DNA of 64,000 nt from Calcarisporiella thermophila CBS 279.70 (taxonomy: Eukaryota > Calcarisporiellomycota), in the NCBI RefSeq assembly GCF_041956535.1, contig NW_027192193.1, positions 797,192-861,191 of the forward strand, written 5' to 3'. Positions 12,101 through 24,100 of this stretch are shown here, piece after piece. The position numbers and the translations under genes are program-made. Below the pieces are notes generated by a model. The model was not told where the DNA came from and searched no databases. It saw only the letters and a program-made list of their open reading frames with translations. Positions within the stretch are counted from its first letter, which is position 1; each line of letters starts with the position of its first letter.

Positions 12101-12663
12101 ATTGTTTTGAATATATTACGAGTTCGTTTCGTGCCATACTTCATCATGATATCTTTCAGATTAGAAATAACATACGTAGATTTACTGAAATAAACAATGT
12201 GCAATAATACAGTTTTTATCGGATCGATCAAAAAAAAAAAAATCCACGCAACGCATTTTTCTATGGTTTTATTAATTAATATGGAAATGAGCGCAGTGTC
12301 TATGCACTGAATATCTGTCTCATTTCTGAGTACAGCATACTATTTCCCCCTTTTTAACCATATCTAGTCTATCATTACCAAGAGTAACTCACCCCATGCC
12401 AAGATATAATTGCACCTCTGGTCTTAGAAGACTATTCCTCATATTCCCAAATTAAACAAGAATATTTGTTTTCGGCTACCCCATTTAGCCCGAGAAAGTG
12501 ATGAAAAGGGAATAGTAAATTTAAGATTGGTAGAATCATTTCACAAAGCATTTCGGAAATCTCTATTGCGTTTTTCAAAAAGTCTCATAAAAAAACAAAA
12601 TAATAAAACAAACTATAAAATTAGATACAACAACAAAAAAAAAAAGAAAAATAAAAGAGTAAA
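12101..12663. other. Convergent 3' intergenic stretch
   Basis: Spacer between HisRS and the glyoxal oxidase stop. It contains an A13 run near 12229 and A-rich sequence at 12590-12660, consistent with 3' UTRs. No gene seen. Confidence 0.5.
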
Positions 12664-14373
12664 TCAATTGTCCTTACACATTATCTGCCTTGCAACCGCG
12701 GGCACACCATTAGCCAAGACGAAAAGCCAATGATTTCCTGGTGGGAAGAGGTTTGCATTGGGAGGGGCTTCCACAACCAGCTCTAGTAGTTGCGGCTGTG
12801 AATAAACTGCCCCTCGCACTGCAGCTCTCAGCCATATCTGGCGCTGGCTCATGTGCGTAGAGTGAGTGGAAAACCCTATATTAGCCAATACGACGCGCAA
12901 TTCTGTGGGTGTATCCGCCGACCCGATATCAACGTTGATAATAAAATGTTCACCGTAGTTAATAACTTCAGGATATGCAACAAGAACCGGTCGAGGCCGA
13001 TTAGTAAGGAGGTAATCTGGAATGAAGGCCTCCACACGGAACTCTGTCTCCTTTGAGATACGAGAGTGAGGATTTGATCCGGCGACCCAGACTCGACCAT
13101 CCGGCAAAAGCATCGCGACGGAATGATACATCCGGGGAATATCACTAGGCATCAATTTCTCAAAACGCTGACCTTCAGGTTCGCGCCATCTGTAGAGAAC
13201 GGGGACGAGTTGTGGGGATTGAGCATTTGAATATCCTGCAAATCCTTGCTGAGCTCCATTTGCAATATGTACATTGCTATCTGCAAGCAATGTCATATCC
13301 GGCATAGTGCGACGATTTGGCATCTTCTCCATGTGCCACTCTGGGTGGTCGTCAAGCGGTGTTATACGGGCACAGGTGTCATCACTTTCAATGGTCCGTT
13401 CCATAGCGCTTACACCTCCGCACACCAGGATTTCTGCTCGGTAATTATCATCGGGATTGAGAGGCAAAAGAACTGAACCTCCCGTGAGTGGATAAGTGCG
13501 TGGCACACCTGGGACTTGAGGCAGTTCACGCACAGTCGAATGCTTCTGGTAGTCATATAATACTGCGTCCTTGTTAGATAGAATGAAAAGATTGCCATTG
13601 GGGAGTACATGCACTTGTGGGTATAGGTTGTAGGGTATAGTAGTGCGTAGAATCGGCAACTCATAGTTAGGTTCATCTTCTGGCTTGCGAGGATAAAATT
13701 CATAGGTTGGATTATTGTACATGGCTGATACCGCGCCTTGACCCTTTGTGCTGCCACCAACAATCATAACTCTGCCATCCGGGAGTGTGAGGGAAGATGC
13801 ATACCAGCGTTTGCTACTAAGGCGAGCGCCTTTGGGACCTTCGGTGAACTCACAAGAGCCATCTGAACAGGGCGTGAAAATGCGTATGCTCTGTAATCCA
13901 TCCCCGGCAGGTAGCTCTTCCTCGTCTCTTATCTGCATCTCTCCGCCAGATTCAACCAAAGTTCCATCGCCTACAAAACAAAACCCTCAATAAACGACTT
14001 GGTTGTGCCGAGAGTTTTTGTATTCCATACCCAAAAATGAACCTGAAGAGCAGAAGCTATTGGTCAAGAGCCGTAGAGGACGCGCTTGGTTAGTTTTGAG
14101 GTCGTATTCAGATCCCCACGCAAATGACCCGTCGTCAAACGTAAGTTCGGATGGCTCAGCTACGCCAAAAGTGCAAAAAACATCAATTTATATTGAACGA
14201 TGAGAAGTTTAGCTGAAGTCTTTACCCTTGTCAATAATAACGATTTTATCCTCTGTGGTCAAAACAGCATGCATTGCTGGGACTCCTGTCCTCCCAATCA
14301 CTTCCCACTTGCCACCCTGCGCTGACGCAAACGGTAGAGCAAGAATAATCACACTAATACATATTGCGCGCAT
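12664..14373 (-). CDS. Secreted glyoxal oxidase-like copper radical oxidase (AA5_1)
   Basis: Three exons (14373-14226, 14159-14031, 13970-12664) give 527 residues. A signal peptide (MRAICISVIILALPFASAQ) is followed by a seven-bladed kelch-type domain and a C-terminal DUF1929/Ig-like domain. The cysteine expected to form the Tyr-Cys cofactor sits in NSFCSSGSFLGDG. The copper-ligand Tyr-His pair is in RMYHSVAMLLPDGRV, and the late ligand His lies in GFSTHSTHMSQ. The family oxidises aldehydes such as glyoxal and methylglyoxal to acids and releases H2O2 outside the cell, often to feed peroxidases or LPMOs. All key residues look intact. An AA5 alcohol-oxidase specificity cannot be excluded from sequence alone. 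Confidence 0.9.
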
Positions 14374-14859
14374 TATCTGAGGTAGAATAAGTTAGGTATT
14401 GAAACGAGATTAAAGAGAGGAGGGGACTATAATTCTGAATGCTGATGTGATGGAGTGTTTGTCTCGATACTCCAGCAATGCAATAAAAAAAAATAAAATA
14501 AAATGAGAGAATAACAACAAACAATCAAGAGAAGAAGGGGTTGGCAGGCGTGTGGGGCGGTCGCACGATGTAGTTGAAATGGTGAGAGATGCCTAAAGGA
14601 AGAGAGAGAGATATTAATTATTCGGGAATGTAAATTAAAAGTAATTCTTGTACAACAAATATGCATTCATTCAGACCAAGTATGGTAGCTGAGAGAAAAT
14701 CGGGTAAATCTGCAAAATCAAAAAATGCACAGATGTATTTCAGGTCAAGAATTAGAGTGTCTTTATTGTCGCAGGATTATATACACAAGGAAGTAAGCAA
14801 ACATTATAAAATATCTAAAGAGATGAGGGGAACAACAAAGATTACAAAAAGACGTGATA
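14374..14859. other. Spacer between glyoxal oxidase start and Nup42 stop
   Basis: Holds the promoter of the glyoxal oxidase gene (a 120-bp purine/A-rich tract near 14480-14530) and the 3' UTR of the Nup42 gene. Short ORFs here have no coding character. Confidence 0.45.
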
Positions 14860-16329
14860 TCACCGGAGACGAAGTGGAGGTTCTCGTTCAGGTATCTTTC
14901 CAAATTCAAAGGTTTCACGGGTGAACGCTTCCAATTCTTCAGTGCTCAAATTCTTTTCATCTTCTCCAGGGGGTAGATTCACTGATCCAATTCCAGCTGC
15001 CATTCCAAACAGTCCGCCACCTCCATTAGGCCCAAGCGTAGAACCACCACCCCCTCCAAAAGCACTCTGGCTTTGGCCGAAAGGCGATGTACCTGATGCC
15101 CCGGTGCCAAAGACACTTGTGCCCCCACCTGTATTGCCGGTGTTTAGTGTTTGACCAAATGCAGTTGGAGTTGGTTGTCCAAATACCCCAGCTGTTCCTA
15201 TACTACCAAAAGTTGAAGGGCCGGAGATGTTTCCTCCAAAGGATGATCCGAACGGGCTAGCTGAGGCCAAGTTCGATGTTTGTCCGAATGCGGAAGGCTG
15301 CTGCTGCTGTTGTTGTGGCGGTGGTTGCTGTGGAGTTCCAAAGGCGCTAAATGGAGATTGTGATGCACCTCCGCCGAATGATGATGGTTGTCCAAATACT
15401 GATGTGCTCGTTTGGTGACCCATCGTGTTGCCAAAAGCGGACGTCCCACCGAATAGTGAAGACTGTGTTGTCGATAATGGTGCCGTAGAATTGAATACCG
15501 AACCTCCAGTAGATGTGTTTCCAGCTCCAGCACCAAATACACTTGGTTGAGGCTGACCAAATACCGACGGTTGACCTCCAACAGATGTCGCACCCGTACT
15601 TCCCAAATTTCCTTGTTGTTGGGACTTCAATTGATTTATATGCTGAATTGCCGCTCCAGGGTTGTTAACTACATTTGCTACCTGAGCTTCCATATTGTTG
15701 GAAAGTTGTTGCATTCCAGCTTGCTAAATACAAGATTTAGTTATATTCCTACGGGAGTGATGAAATTCAATCAAAAGAAATCTTTACATATTGCATATCA
15801 TTGCCTGTTAATTTCACACTGTTATAATATTCCAAACGTGATTCCTCCGGCGAAAAATCTGTGTTTTCAATGAGATTAGGCTCGTGTTTGGCAGGGCCAT
15901 AGCATGATAATTTCCACACAGGACGATCTTTCGTTAAATCTTCTCTAAGTGATTCATTTCTAGAACAAGTGGCACATAGTCATTGTGCATTGGTTAGCAA
16001 TGTATAAGTATATCAAAAAAACGAATTAAGCTTTTACGTTGCAGCGGTCATCGATTTGGTGCTTGCTTGATTTTGACCAGAACGACCAAAAGCACCGCCA
16101 CTGCCCCATCCGCCGCCAGATTTCCCCCCTCCGCCGCCGAATCCTGTAGAGCCTGTTGATAAAAGGTTATAGCTCGACGCTAATTTATTTCGCCAATCAA
16201 ACTTTATATACCAAAACTGCTTGTGTTGAGACCACTACTACCAGCATTGGGATGCTCATTTCTGCATCGATCCCCAAAATAGCAACGACCTTGGAGAAAG
16301 AATTTGCATACTTGACCGGATCCTCCCAT
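14860..16329 (-). CDS. NUP42: FG nucleoporin with N-terminal CCCH finger (Nup42/NUPL2-like)
   Basis: Minus-strand exons begin with [20 protein letters not shown], a CCCH zinc finger completed by CRNEH. A Gly-rich segment and a conserved stretch [17 protein letters not shown] typical of fungal Nup42 relatives follow. A long FG domain comes next with many FGQ/FGT/FG repeats ([23 protein letters not shown]). The last about 30 residues ([20 protein letters not shown] then PPLRLR) match the Gle1-binding C-terminus of Nup42/hCG1. The protein would sit on the cytoplasmic side of the nuclear pore and help Gle1/Dbp5 release exported mRNA. Exon 1 ends near 16212, and the large FG exon is 15723-14860. 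Confidence 0.88.
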
Positions 16330-16523
16330 TAATTTTTCTATTTACAATTTTAAAAACTCGAGTAATCAGTCAGATCCAAAGAAATTTATCTTAGTACTTA
16401 GTGCATAGAAGACAAATAATCACACATGAGACGCAGCAATTTAGCTCCGAATCTATATTTCGATAGTTCTTTTCTCATAGTCTCTCTTTACCCTCGCTTC
16501 GTCAAGCATTTCTTGACGTCAAA

Positions 16524-18535
16524 ATGACATTGCTACGTAAGCTGCAGCTAGCCACGCGTTTGATTCTCTTCATAGCCTTTCTACCTCTCACAGCCCCTGT
16601 ATCATTTACATTCATTGGTGAGTCTATCAATTATTCAGCGATGTAAAATTTCTTTCGAATTTTACCGACGATACATTGAATTTTTTGCGTACCCGTTCTA
16701 TTGAGTCACTTACATCCTAACTTTATATCATTATACATAGTCTATTCCTATTTATCCTCTTGGATTCTCTATTTTGTCTACCGTAAGTAGACGATTTTTT
16801 TTGTCTTGGAATAGTCTTGCTTTCTCATTCTAATTTTTCTTTATAACTTAAATTCAAATTTCAATGCCTCATAAAATTAGTCCACCGTCCCAGTGGAAAT
16901 ATTGTATTGCCAATTTATCCTCACCGAACGCTCAGAGTTGGCCTTACATCCCTTGAATATCTATGGGATATTGTAACCAATCCTGGGTGGGGCGTCTTTG
17001 CAGACTATCTCTATAATCTTATAAATGGTCAGGGCCCAATCGTATATAGAGTGGAGTATGAATATCATTCATAATTTACATTGGCGAGATTATACATATC
17101 ACCATACTAATAACTCGATTTTTATTAAACAGGAAAGATAAGCTCTATAATTCTCCTAACGGTAAAAGGCTAGATATATACTTTAGCGAGAGCACCTTGG
17201 CTGGCGCACAAACACTCTCTCCTGTGTTGATTTTTGTCCAAGGCCCTATGTGGAGGACTAGTAGTAAAGCGACCGCACTTCTGGTAGCTAGATTGCTTGC
17301 TCAACACAATTACACCGTAGTAGTTCCAGATATAACCCTCTTCCCAGAAGTAATTAAGCAGTTATTCAATATTACGCTTATATCAGATAGTATCACTATT
17401 CATATTAATTCACAATTCAAACGCTATAGGGCAATATAACCGATATGGTCAAGGATGTACAAAGCTGTATTCATTGGGTTCATCGTAACATTAGGTAATA
17501 TATTTCGAAAATAGAATGAGCAAGTGTACTTGACATCTATGATCTAATCATAATTCAATCTTGTTTTCAAAGGTATCATGGAGGCGATCCTTCGCAGGTG
17601 TACATTGTTGGTGCTGGAGCTGGTTCACACATTGCAGCGTTAACCATTATTCATGATGCCCTACGACACTCCCTAAAACTAGGTGGACAAGAGCAAGCTT
17701 CTGCAATAGCTGTTAATAAGAGCGTCCCCAGAAACGAGAATAGCAAGCCAATAGAACGAGGGCGAAAACGTCGACTCCTAGTACCACCTTGGGATCAATC
17801 AAAGCCTACTGCACATCCAAGGGTTCAAGGAATGGTGCTGTAAGTATACGATTTTACAATGGTAGTAATTCGAATCCAATGCAATATATTCGATTAGGTT
17901 TTCTGGTGTCTACGACTTAAATGAACACTTGGATTATCTTTGTAATAAAGGTAGGAATAAGCAACAGTATTCACTCTTGCTATATATAAGTTGCTAACCT
18001 TTTTACGAACTATCCAGGCTTGGAAGAAATTCATGCGATGGTCCCAGCAATGGGTGAGATTGCCATTCTTTAGATTCCATTTTATAATGAAATTGTTGAT
18101 TCTCTTTTATGTTTAGGAGGGGATCCTGACTATTTTTCCGATTTCTCGCCAAAGCTCCTCCTAGAGAAATATCTCTCACTCCTAGAAGATAATCCAACCT
18201 TAAAAAATCTACTTCCCCCGCGCTGGCTGTTAATACACGGAGATCATGTAAGGAATTCGGTTGAACTGTTCTCTTCTCTTTCGTCTCAACGGCTTTCGCA
18301 TTAGGATGCCATGACACCGTTCTCATCGACTATTAGAATGCACGCCATACTTAAACAGGCGAACCTTCCTTACACCGACGTAAAATTATACCCCATGCAT
18401 CGACATATGGTTCCACAATACTTAATGATATCTCCTACCCACCCTGTAAGCCAAAGAATTTTACAGGATTTGGATGCCGTTTTTCGTCATCCATCGCAGT
18501 CCGAACAAGTTCAGAAAAAGGACCTCAAGTCGTAA
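16524..18535 (+). CDS. ER-type isoprenylcysteine methylesterase-like alpha/beta hydrolase lacking the nucleophile Ser
   Basis: Ten exons give 436 residues in frame (16524-16617, 16741-16782, 16881-17055, 17133-17349, 17430-17494, 17573-17839, 17898-17950, 18018-18053, 18117-18247, 18305-18535). Two hydrophobic N-terminal segments (LILFIAFLPLTAPVSFTFIV, SYLSSWILYFVYL) suggest a membrane anchor. The core resembles ICME / carboxylesterase-type hydrolases: LDIYFSES, LIFVQGPMW at the oxyanion position, YHGGDPSQVYIVG, FSGVYDLNEHLDYL, WLLIHGDHDAMTP (acid region) and a late His in YPMHRHMVP. The nucleophile elbow, G-x-S-x-G in active members, reads GAGAG followed by SH, so the Ser is Gly. HGGG is also absent (VQGP). 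Intact reading frame and splice sites argue against a pseudogene. Probably a non-hydrolytic or repurposed member; substrate unknown. Confidence 0.75.
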
Positions 18536-18863
18536 TTTTTGACTTTAGTTTTGAATAGCACCGTGGATTGCTCGTTTAATTTGCGCGTTAATTTGGGATT
18601 ATTTGACTTTTGCTTGTATTATAACCAATGTTTTTGTAATATTCCCTATATTATTTCACGGATTCACTCTCGATATCGCTAGTCATTTCTTTGGAATGAA
18701 AACGAATTTTTATGCTATACTACGACATATTTCTTTATTGTTTAAATATTAATGTGCTACTAGCTAAATTGGAGTGATAACTGACTCCTTGTACATTTCG
18801 CAGTAGAGTTTATTGTATCCAGGTATTAAACGCGACCAGCGCCTGCCAACCTGGAAAATGTAT
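18536..18863. other. Convergent 3' intergenic stretch
   Basis: AT-rich 3' flanks of the hydrolase and LPMO genes. It contains the possible alternative terminal exon of the LPMO gene (stop at 18764). Confidence 0.45.
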
Positions 18864-20067
18864 TTAGTTATGGCGGTGATATTGACCACTGGATGCTTCT
18901 CCTGGAGGAGTGTTGGGTTTCTTCTTAGGCTTCTTGCTCTTATTTTTACTCTGGGCTGATGCACCGCCACGGCAGACCCTTGCTGGCTTGCGATTGTTGA
19001 AGTGCTGCTTACCATGAGCTACAATAGCGTATAGTTTAATATAGAATATTGTAACAAGAAAATTGATATAATTACTAGGATCTTGAGAGAACTCTGGAAT
19101 AGTGGGATAACCTGGATAATTCAGAACCACCTGTTCCAAACCGTCCATGCAAGATTGGGCAGGACCTTATGAATAAAAAAAAAAGGAATTGTGAGGTTGG
19201 ATTGGGGAAGAACATTCGTAGCTCGCATACCATCGATGTTAACATCAGCGCAATTCTTGTGAGTAAAAAAAATCGATGGAAAGAGAAATTTGAGCTAGGA
19301 TGAGTAATACGCTCAAGAGCAAGCTGGATGATATAACATACCATATAGTATTCCCGGTTCCCGATGGCGTTCACCCAAGTCCATACAAAAGCTATTATAA
19401 TAGAGGGTGTGCTCGTTGAGCAAGAGAGTAATGAAAAATTGACTGCTATTAGAAATAACTCAACCTGCTTTGCCATTGGGAGCAGTGCTCGGAATCGTCA
19501 CAGTGTAATTCTTGGAAAGCGGGCACTCATCGAAGATGGTATGGAATACCACAAATTGGCCGTTATCATACTGGAGAGCAAACTGGCAATGCCCTGGTTG
19601 GGCAATTGATAATTATTAGTCACGATTGTAATTATTCTCGATGTGTAGACTGTCGAAGCCGTACCTCCACCATGTGTAGCGCTTCCTGCGAGCTGAACTT
19701 TTAATGAAGACCCCGCCTTGAAGGTAAACTCAGCAGGACCAACAGGGAAGCCTCGGCAAGGGTAGGGCCACTTTAACAGAAAATTATTCGATTTTGTGCC
19801 TATGTTTGGAATTGAGTAACTAATTCTTCTCGTTACCTGAGAGGGATTAAGCGGACTATTCATGTTATAATCTATATTCCCGTTTTTGCGATAATATCTG
19901 AATGCAATGAGGTTTTATGTGGGTGCACTAAGAGGATCGAAATCAATAAGTGCTTACTCGCTATATTTGCTTCTGCGAGGTGGTGGAAAAGCCATCTCCA
20001 TATGCGCCAAGGTAATGGACGTGATCACCAAGAGAGTAAGGGGAATAAAGAGGAGCTTTGAGATCAT
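18864..20067 (-). CDS. Secreted lytic polysaccharide monooxygenase, AA11-like
   Basis: Eight exons (20067-19958, 19897-19837, 19770-19665, 19593-19465, 19391-19342, 19255-19231, 19165-19076, 19018-18864) give 241 residues. The signal peptide ends ...ITLA and exposes an N-terminal histidine (HMEMAFPPPRRSKYSE), the first ligand of the copper histidine brace. The second His is in GSATHGGGGHCQF, and the axial aromatic lies in WTWVNAIGNREYYMNCAD. Cys pairing (PYPCRG, DECPL, MNCAD, SCMDG) and PGYPTIPEF match fungal AA11-type LPMOs, which cleave chitin oxidatively. The mature catalytic part is near normal length and is followed by a short Cys-containing, Lys-rich tail (KNKSKKPKKKPN). The exact AA family needs a profile search. 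A 39-nt alternative intron would replace the last residues with an exon ending at 18764. Confidence 0.85.
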
Positions 20068-21137
20068 TTTCTTAAAAGGATTGAGAATTAAGGATTGGCT
20101 GTTGCAAGAGTAGTGTTAATTTTTTATAGCACGAACTCGTTCATGGCCATTGTTTAAATACTTACGGTTCCATTAATATTTGCTCACAAATCCCCATAAA
20201 TTTTTCTACTTCACACGTTAATTGTCTTGATTTTTCCCTTTTTCTCTCTTTTCTGTTCCTTTCTTACCTCAGCTTTTCTTCCATGATAAATTACATTTAG
20301 AGATAACCGATTCCAGTATATGAGTTGAATACAACTAGTGATTCATGCAATGATCCCCAATGCAACTAGGATCGCCGTAGATAAGAAACTCCACACATAT
20401 ACATTATCTATTTTATATATTACAATACGGCAAGAAACCATTAATGGGATGCATCTATAGTGAATGTCAGACAATCCGACTTTCATAATTAGAGTTACAT
20501 GACATGAAATGAAAATCCTGAAATTGATTATGTAAATTGGGGGCGACACATTTGAAGGCTGAACGCGAGATACGTAAGATTATGACGGATAGAATTTTGG
20601 ATAACGAAAAGGCTGGAATTGGAAATGGAAAGAAATTTTCGTAATAGAAAATAACATGATGGCAATATATAGCTGAATGGCCTGGAGAGAGAATTGTGAT
20701 GGGATAAAATGCGGGGTATATTTTACCCTAAAGTTTAGATAAAACGGACCAGTCTTCAGTGCGGATAGCCTCGACTATACATGGAGTTCTCCGCTATACA
20801 AATTATTAATATCTTATCGTGGTTCTCTCAATCTCTTTGCTCTATAAAGGGTTAGGGACTTCAATGAGTTGCTTAATTTTACATAAGTACAACCCATTTT
20901 CTCCTCTGAAATCTATATGTTAACGTCAGAATTTTTAAGGTGGATAGGACGATGCCTTTTTTTTGTGGCGAAATTAAATGTTAAGTGAAGAGTTTTATAT
21001 GATAAAAAGTAGAATTTGCAAAGTACACTGATAGTCATATATCACAAGTTGACAATGTATAGGATTTGAAGAGGGGCTCGTTACAAAGTGATAAGATTGA
21101 ATAGCACGAAATTATTATAGTTAACTTTGTCCACCTT
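20068..21137. other. 1.07-kb AT-rich intergenic region
   Basis: Promoter side of the LPMO gene and 3' flank of the Rav1/DmX gene. It has a T-rich pyrimidine tract at about 20220-20280. No conserved ORF seen on either strand. Confidence 0.5.
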
Positions 21138-24100
21138 TCACGATAGCGTTTCCTCCGGTATGTGTCTGCGCACTAGTCCCTTTGGCCCACACGCATAAAT
21201 GCACTCATTGAATTTGCGCAGTTGCATCACACCATACCATTTACCCTAATCAAACAAACTTTGAGCATGGACTCTACCCACTAAGTTTTTTCATAATAGC
21301 ATACCGGCATATTCTCAAATCCATGGGTTAGGAATCGATTTCTCGCTTGTACCTCGGGCCATACTACAAATTCCTCCAAAGTTCCCGAATTCCAAAACTT
21401 AATATCGCCTTCGGATGAACTCGTTATCACTAAGTCCCGAGAATCATCTACCACCAACGAGCGGATGCGCGCCGCATGCGCAGGGAATGTGTTGATCAAT
21501 TTGCGTTGACGGACATCCACCACGCACAACTCACCATTCTTTCCGCCAGAAAAGAGAGCTTGCCTGCGAGAAGAAAACGCAACTGATTGTGCGCCATGGT
21601 CAAGAGCGGTAATGCCAGCAATCATGGCACGATGAGTCGGTAGAAGCGTATCCCAAATGCAAATATTGCTAAAGATTATGTTAACAAATGTCCTTTGAAA
21701 TTAAAAAACTTTCATCTACATACTTTTCATTGACCGATTGACCAACGGTGGCAATAAGACTATTGGAATCAAGGAATGCAAAATCATACGCGCTTCGGGA
21801 GTGGCACTGAATACTCTATAAATCGTTTAAGAGAAATTAAATAAAGCAGTAAATTCTTAATAATAAGGGAAATTACTAGGAAAGGGCGGTTATGATTTTG
21901 TCCTGATTCGACTCGCCAAAGGTTTAATATCCCTTTCTTACTCGTCGCGCCCAATTTTTGGCCAAACGAGTCGAACTGAACACTATAAAATGCAAATTGG
22001 TTTAAAAAAGGGGTAATTCCTGAGATACCCCATTAAAGCTTACCGGGTTATTCTGCCTTCAGATCCATAATATGACATAAGCTCTCTTGATTGTTGGAAC
22101 TGCCAGAGCTTAGCGCAAGGTTGATTTACGGCCGCATCAAAACCAGTTATATCTTTGGAGTTAAGATGAATGTCAAGCTGAAGCTCAAAAAAAAAGGGTA
22201 TATCAGGGGATACTCACAAAAAGGAAATGTAGGGTGGCTCTCTACGCAGGTAACAGAAATTTTTCTTCTGAGTAACTCATTTTGACTATCCAGAGCTTCA
22301 GCTGGGGAAGCAGATCGATGGTGACCTAAAATATCAAGCTTATGTATAAGTAAATTTTCTGCAACTCTTTACAAGAGCAAAGCTTGCCTTTGGAAAACAA
22401 TGAGTTATAAGAACGTTTTACAGCTTGCTGCAAATTTTCGAAACTCAAATTCCGGCCAATGTTTCCCGAATATGGCCGCTCTAGATGTTGCCCTTGTTGG
22501 TGATTTTCTTGCCGAGTAAGTGCTTGAACGCGAAGATCGGGTGCCTTTTCGCCCAGGCGCCGTGTTTCTTCAGTATCGGAGGCCCCAGGCGATATTCCTT
22601 CGGATTCGCCGGTGTCCGAGTCAAATTCTGACAGAAGCTCAGATTCTCTCTCAACCGTTAGTTTCGATTTATCCTAAGAGGGGTAATAATAAAAATTAAT
22701 TAGAGAGAGAAACATATTTTGCGGTTCTGTATGTACCGGAACTCTTGCCAATTCTTGGTTCAGATCAAGTTCGATAACATGTGAACGCGTGGCAACCACC
22801 ATAGTCGCGTCCGTCTAATAGAATGGAATTAGTGCTTCCTCCTTCAATGGTGAATATGAGACAGTAGACATGCCTGACTAAAGCAGAACGAGTGCAAAAC
22901 ATTCGCAGGCTTAAATATAACTTCTAGTTGTTCCTCTGCATTGCTCACTACTATTTCGGGTGCAGATATGCTTGACTCAGGGGCCGAAAGAAAAGGCAAA
23001 AGCTTCTCCACATCCGTTAACGTGCATAGAGACTGTAAATATCTTGCCTGCTCCTGACGAGAAAAGTAGCGCATAACATCTAATTCACCACATATTCGAG
23101 TTAGAGGAATACCAAATATTACAGATGGAGCTTTTGGAACCTTTGACTGTGCCCTCGCTCATTACTTCGTATGCACGAGTATTACCGATCTTTTGCATCA
23201 ATACTTTAGACGTAAAGATCAACGGCTCCAAGAATCCGGTCAGAATAAAGCCCTTCAATTCGTCTAAAATTGGAAAAAAATTCATATTACCGAAAATGAG
23301 TGACAATTTTAAAATGAATATGAATGTAGTTCGGTATTATACCCGAATGAGCGCAAGCTTCACCATAGAATAACGACTCGATCGTAAGTATCATATAATT
23401 TACTGTCGCTAGTTCGAGGACCACATCTGCAAGAGTTGCCTCCTCCAAACTAACCATTTTATCATCAAACTCGAAATCGCTAAAGGGATCCTCAATCGCT
23501 TGCAAATCGACCTAGAAGAAAATAATCTGGTCAATTTGAGGTCTTTTCAAACGGGAATACATTGGTAGTTACAAGTTCCGTGCTACTCTCTAAAATTTCT
23601 TGCACCAATGATCTTGCATTTGTACCATTCTCGCTAAATTGAGTCCACAGCAAATGAAATCTCTTCATGCATGCCCATGTGTCTTGATACTCATTCAGGT
23701 GTATAGATGTCAAGCAGAGGGTAAAAAAGCTCGAAAGGCCGACATGGGCAAGAGATCTGTCTCGGTATACCTGCCGGACCACCGGTTCCCAGAGAGGTAG
23801 TGTTGATAACACATTTCGCGCCCAAGATTTCAAATGAATTGTGAGACCTCGATCCCAATGATCATCTATGCGTAATCGGACCGCTAGATATATCAGTCTG
23901 TAGCACCCTTTTAGAAGCATGGCAGCAAATTTCGTTGCATCGACCGATTCAATGATCCCATGGCTAAACATTCTTGCCAGCAACCCGTAGTCATCCTCCT
24001 CCGTACATTTAGCAACAAGAATACGATCTACATCTTCAGGGAGAAATTGCAAGGTGCCACACAAGGTATCAAGACTACGGTTTAGATGGCTCAGGTGGTC

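Noticed and set aside
21281-21310. Stop codon at 21281 as the end of the Rav1/DmX gene
   Set aside because: It lies inside a 59-nt intron; splicing to 21245 adds a conserved-looking C-terminal exon ending at 21138.
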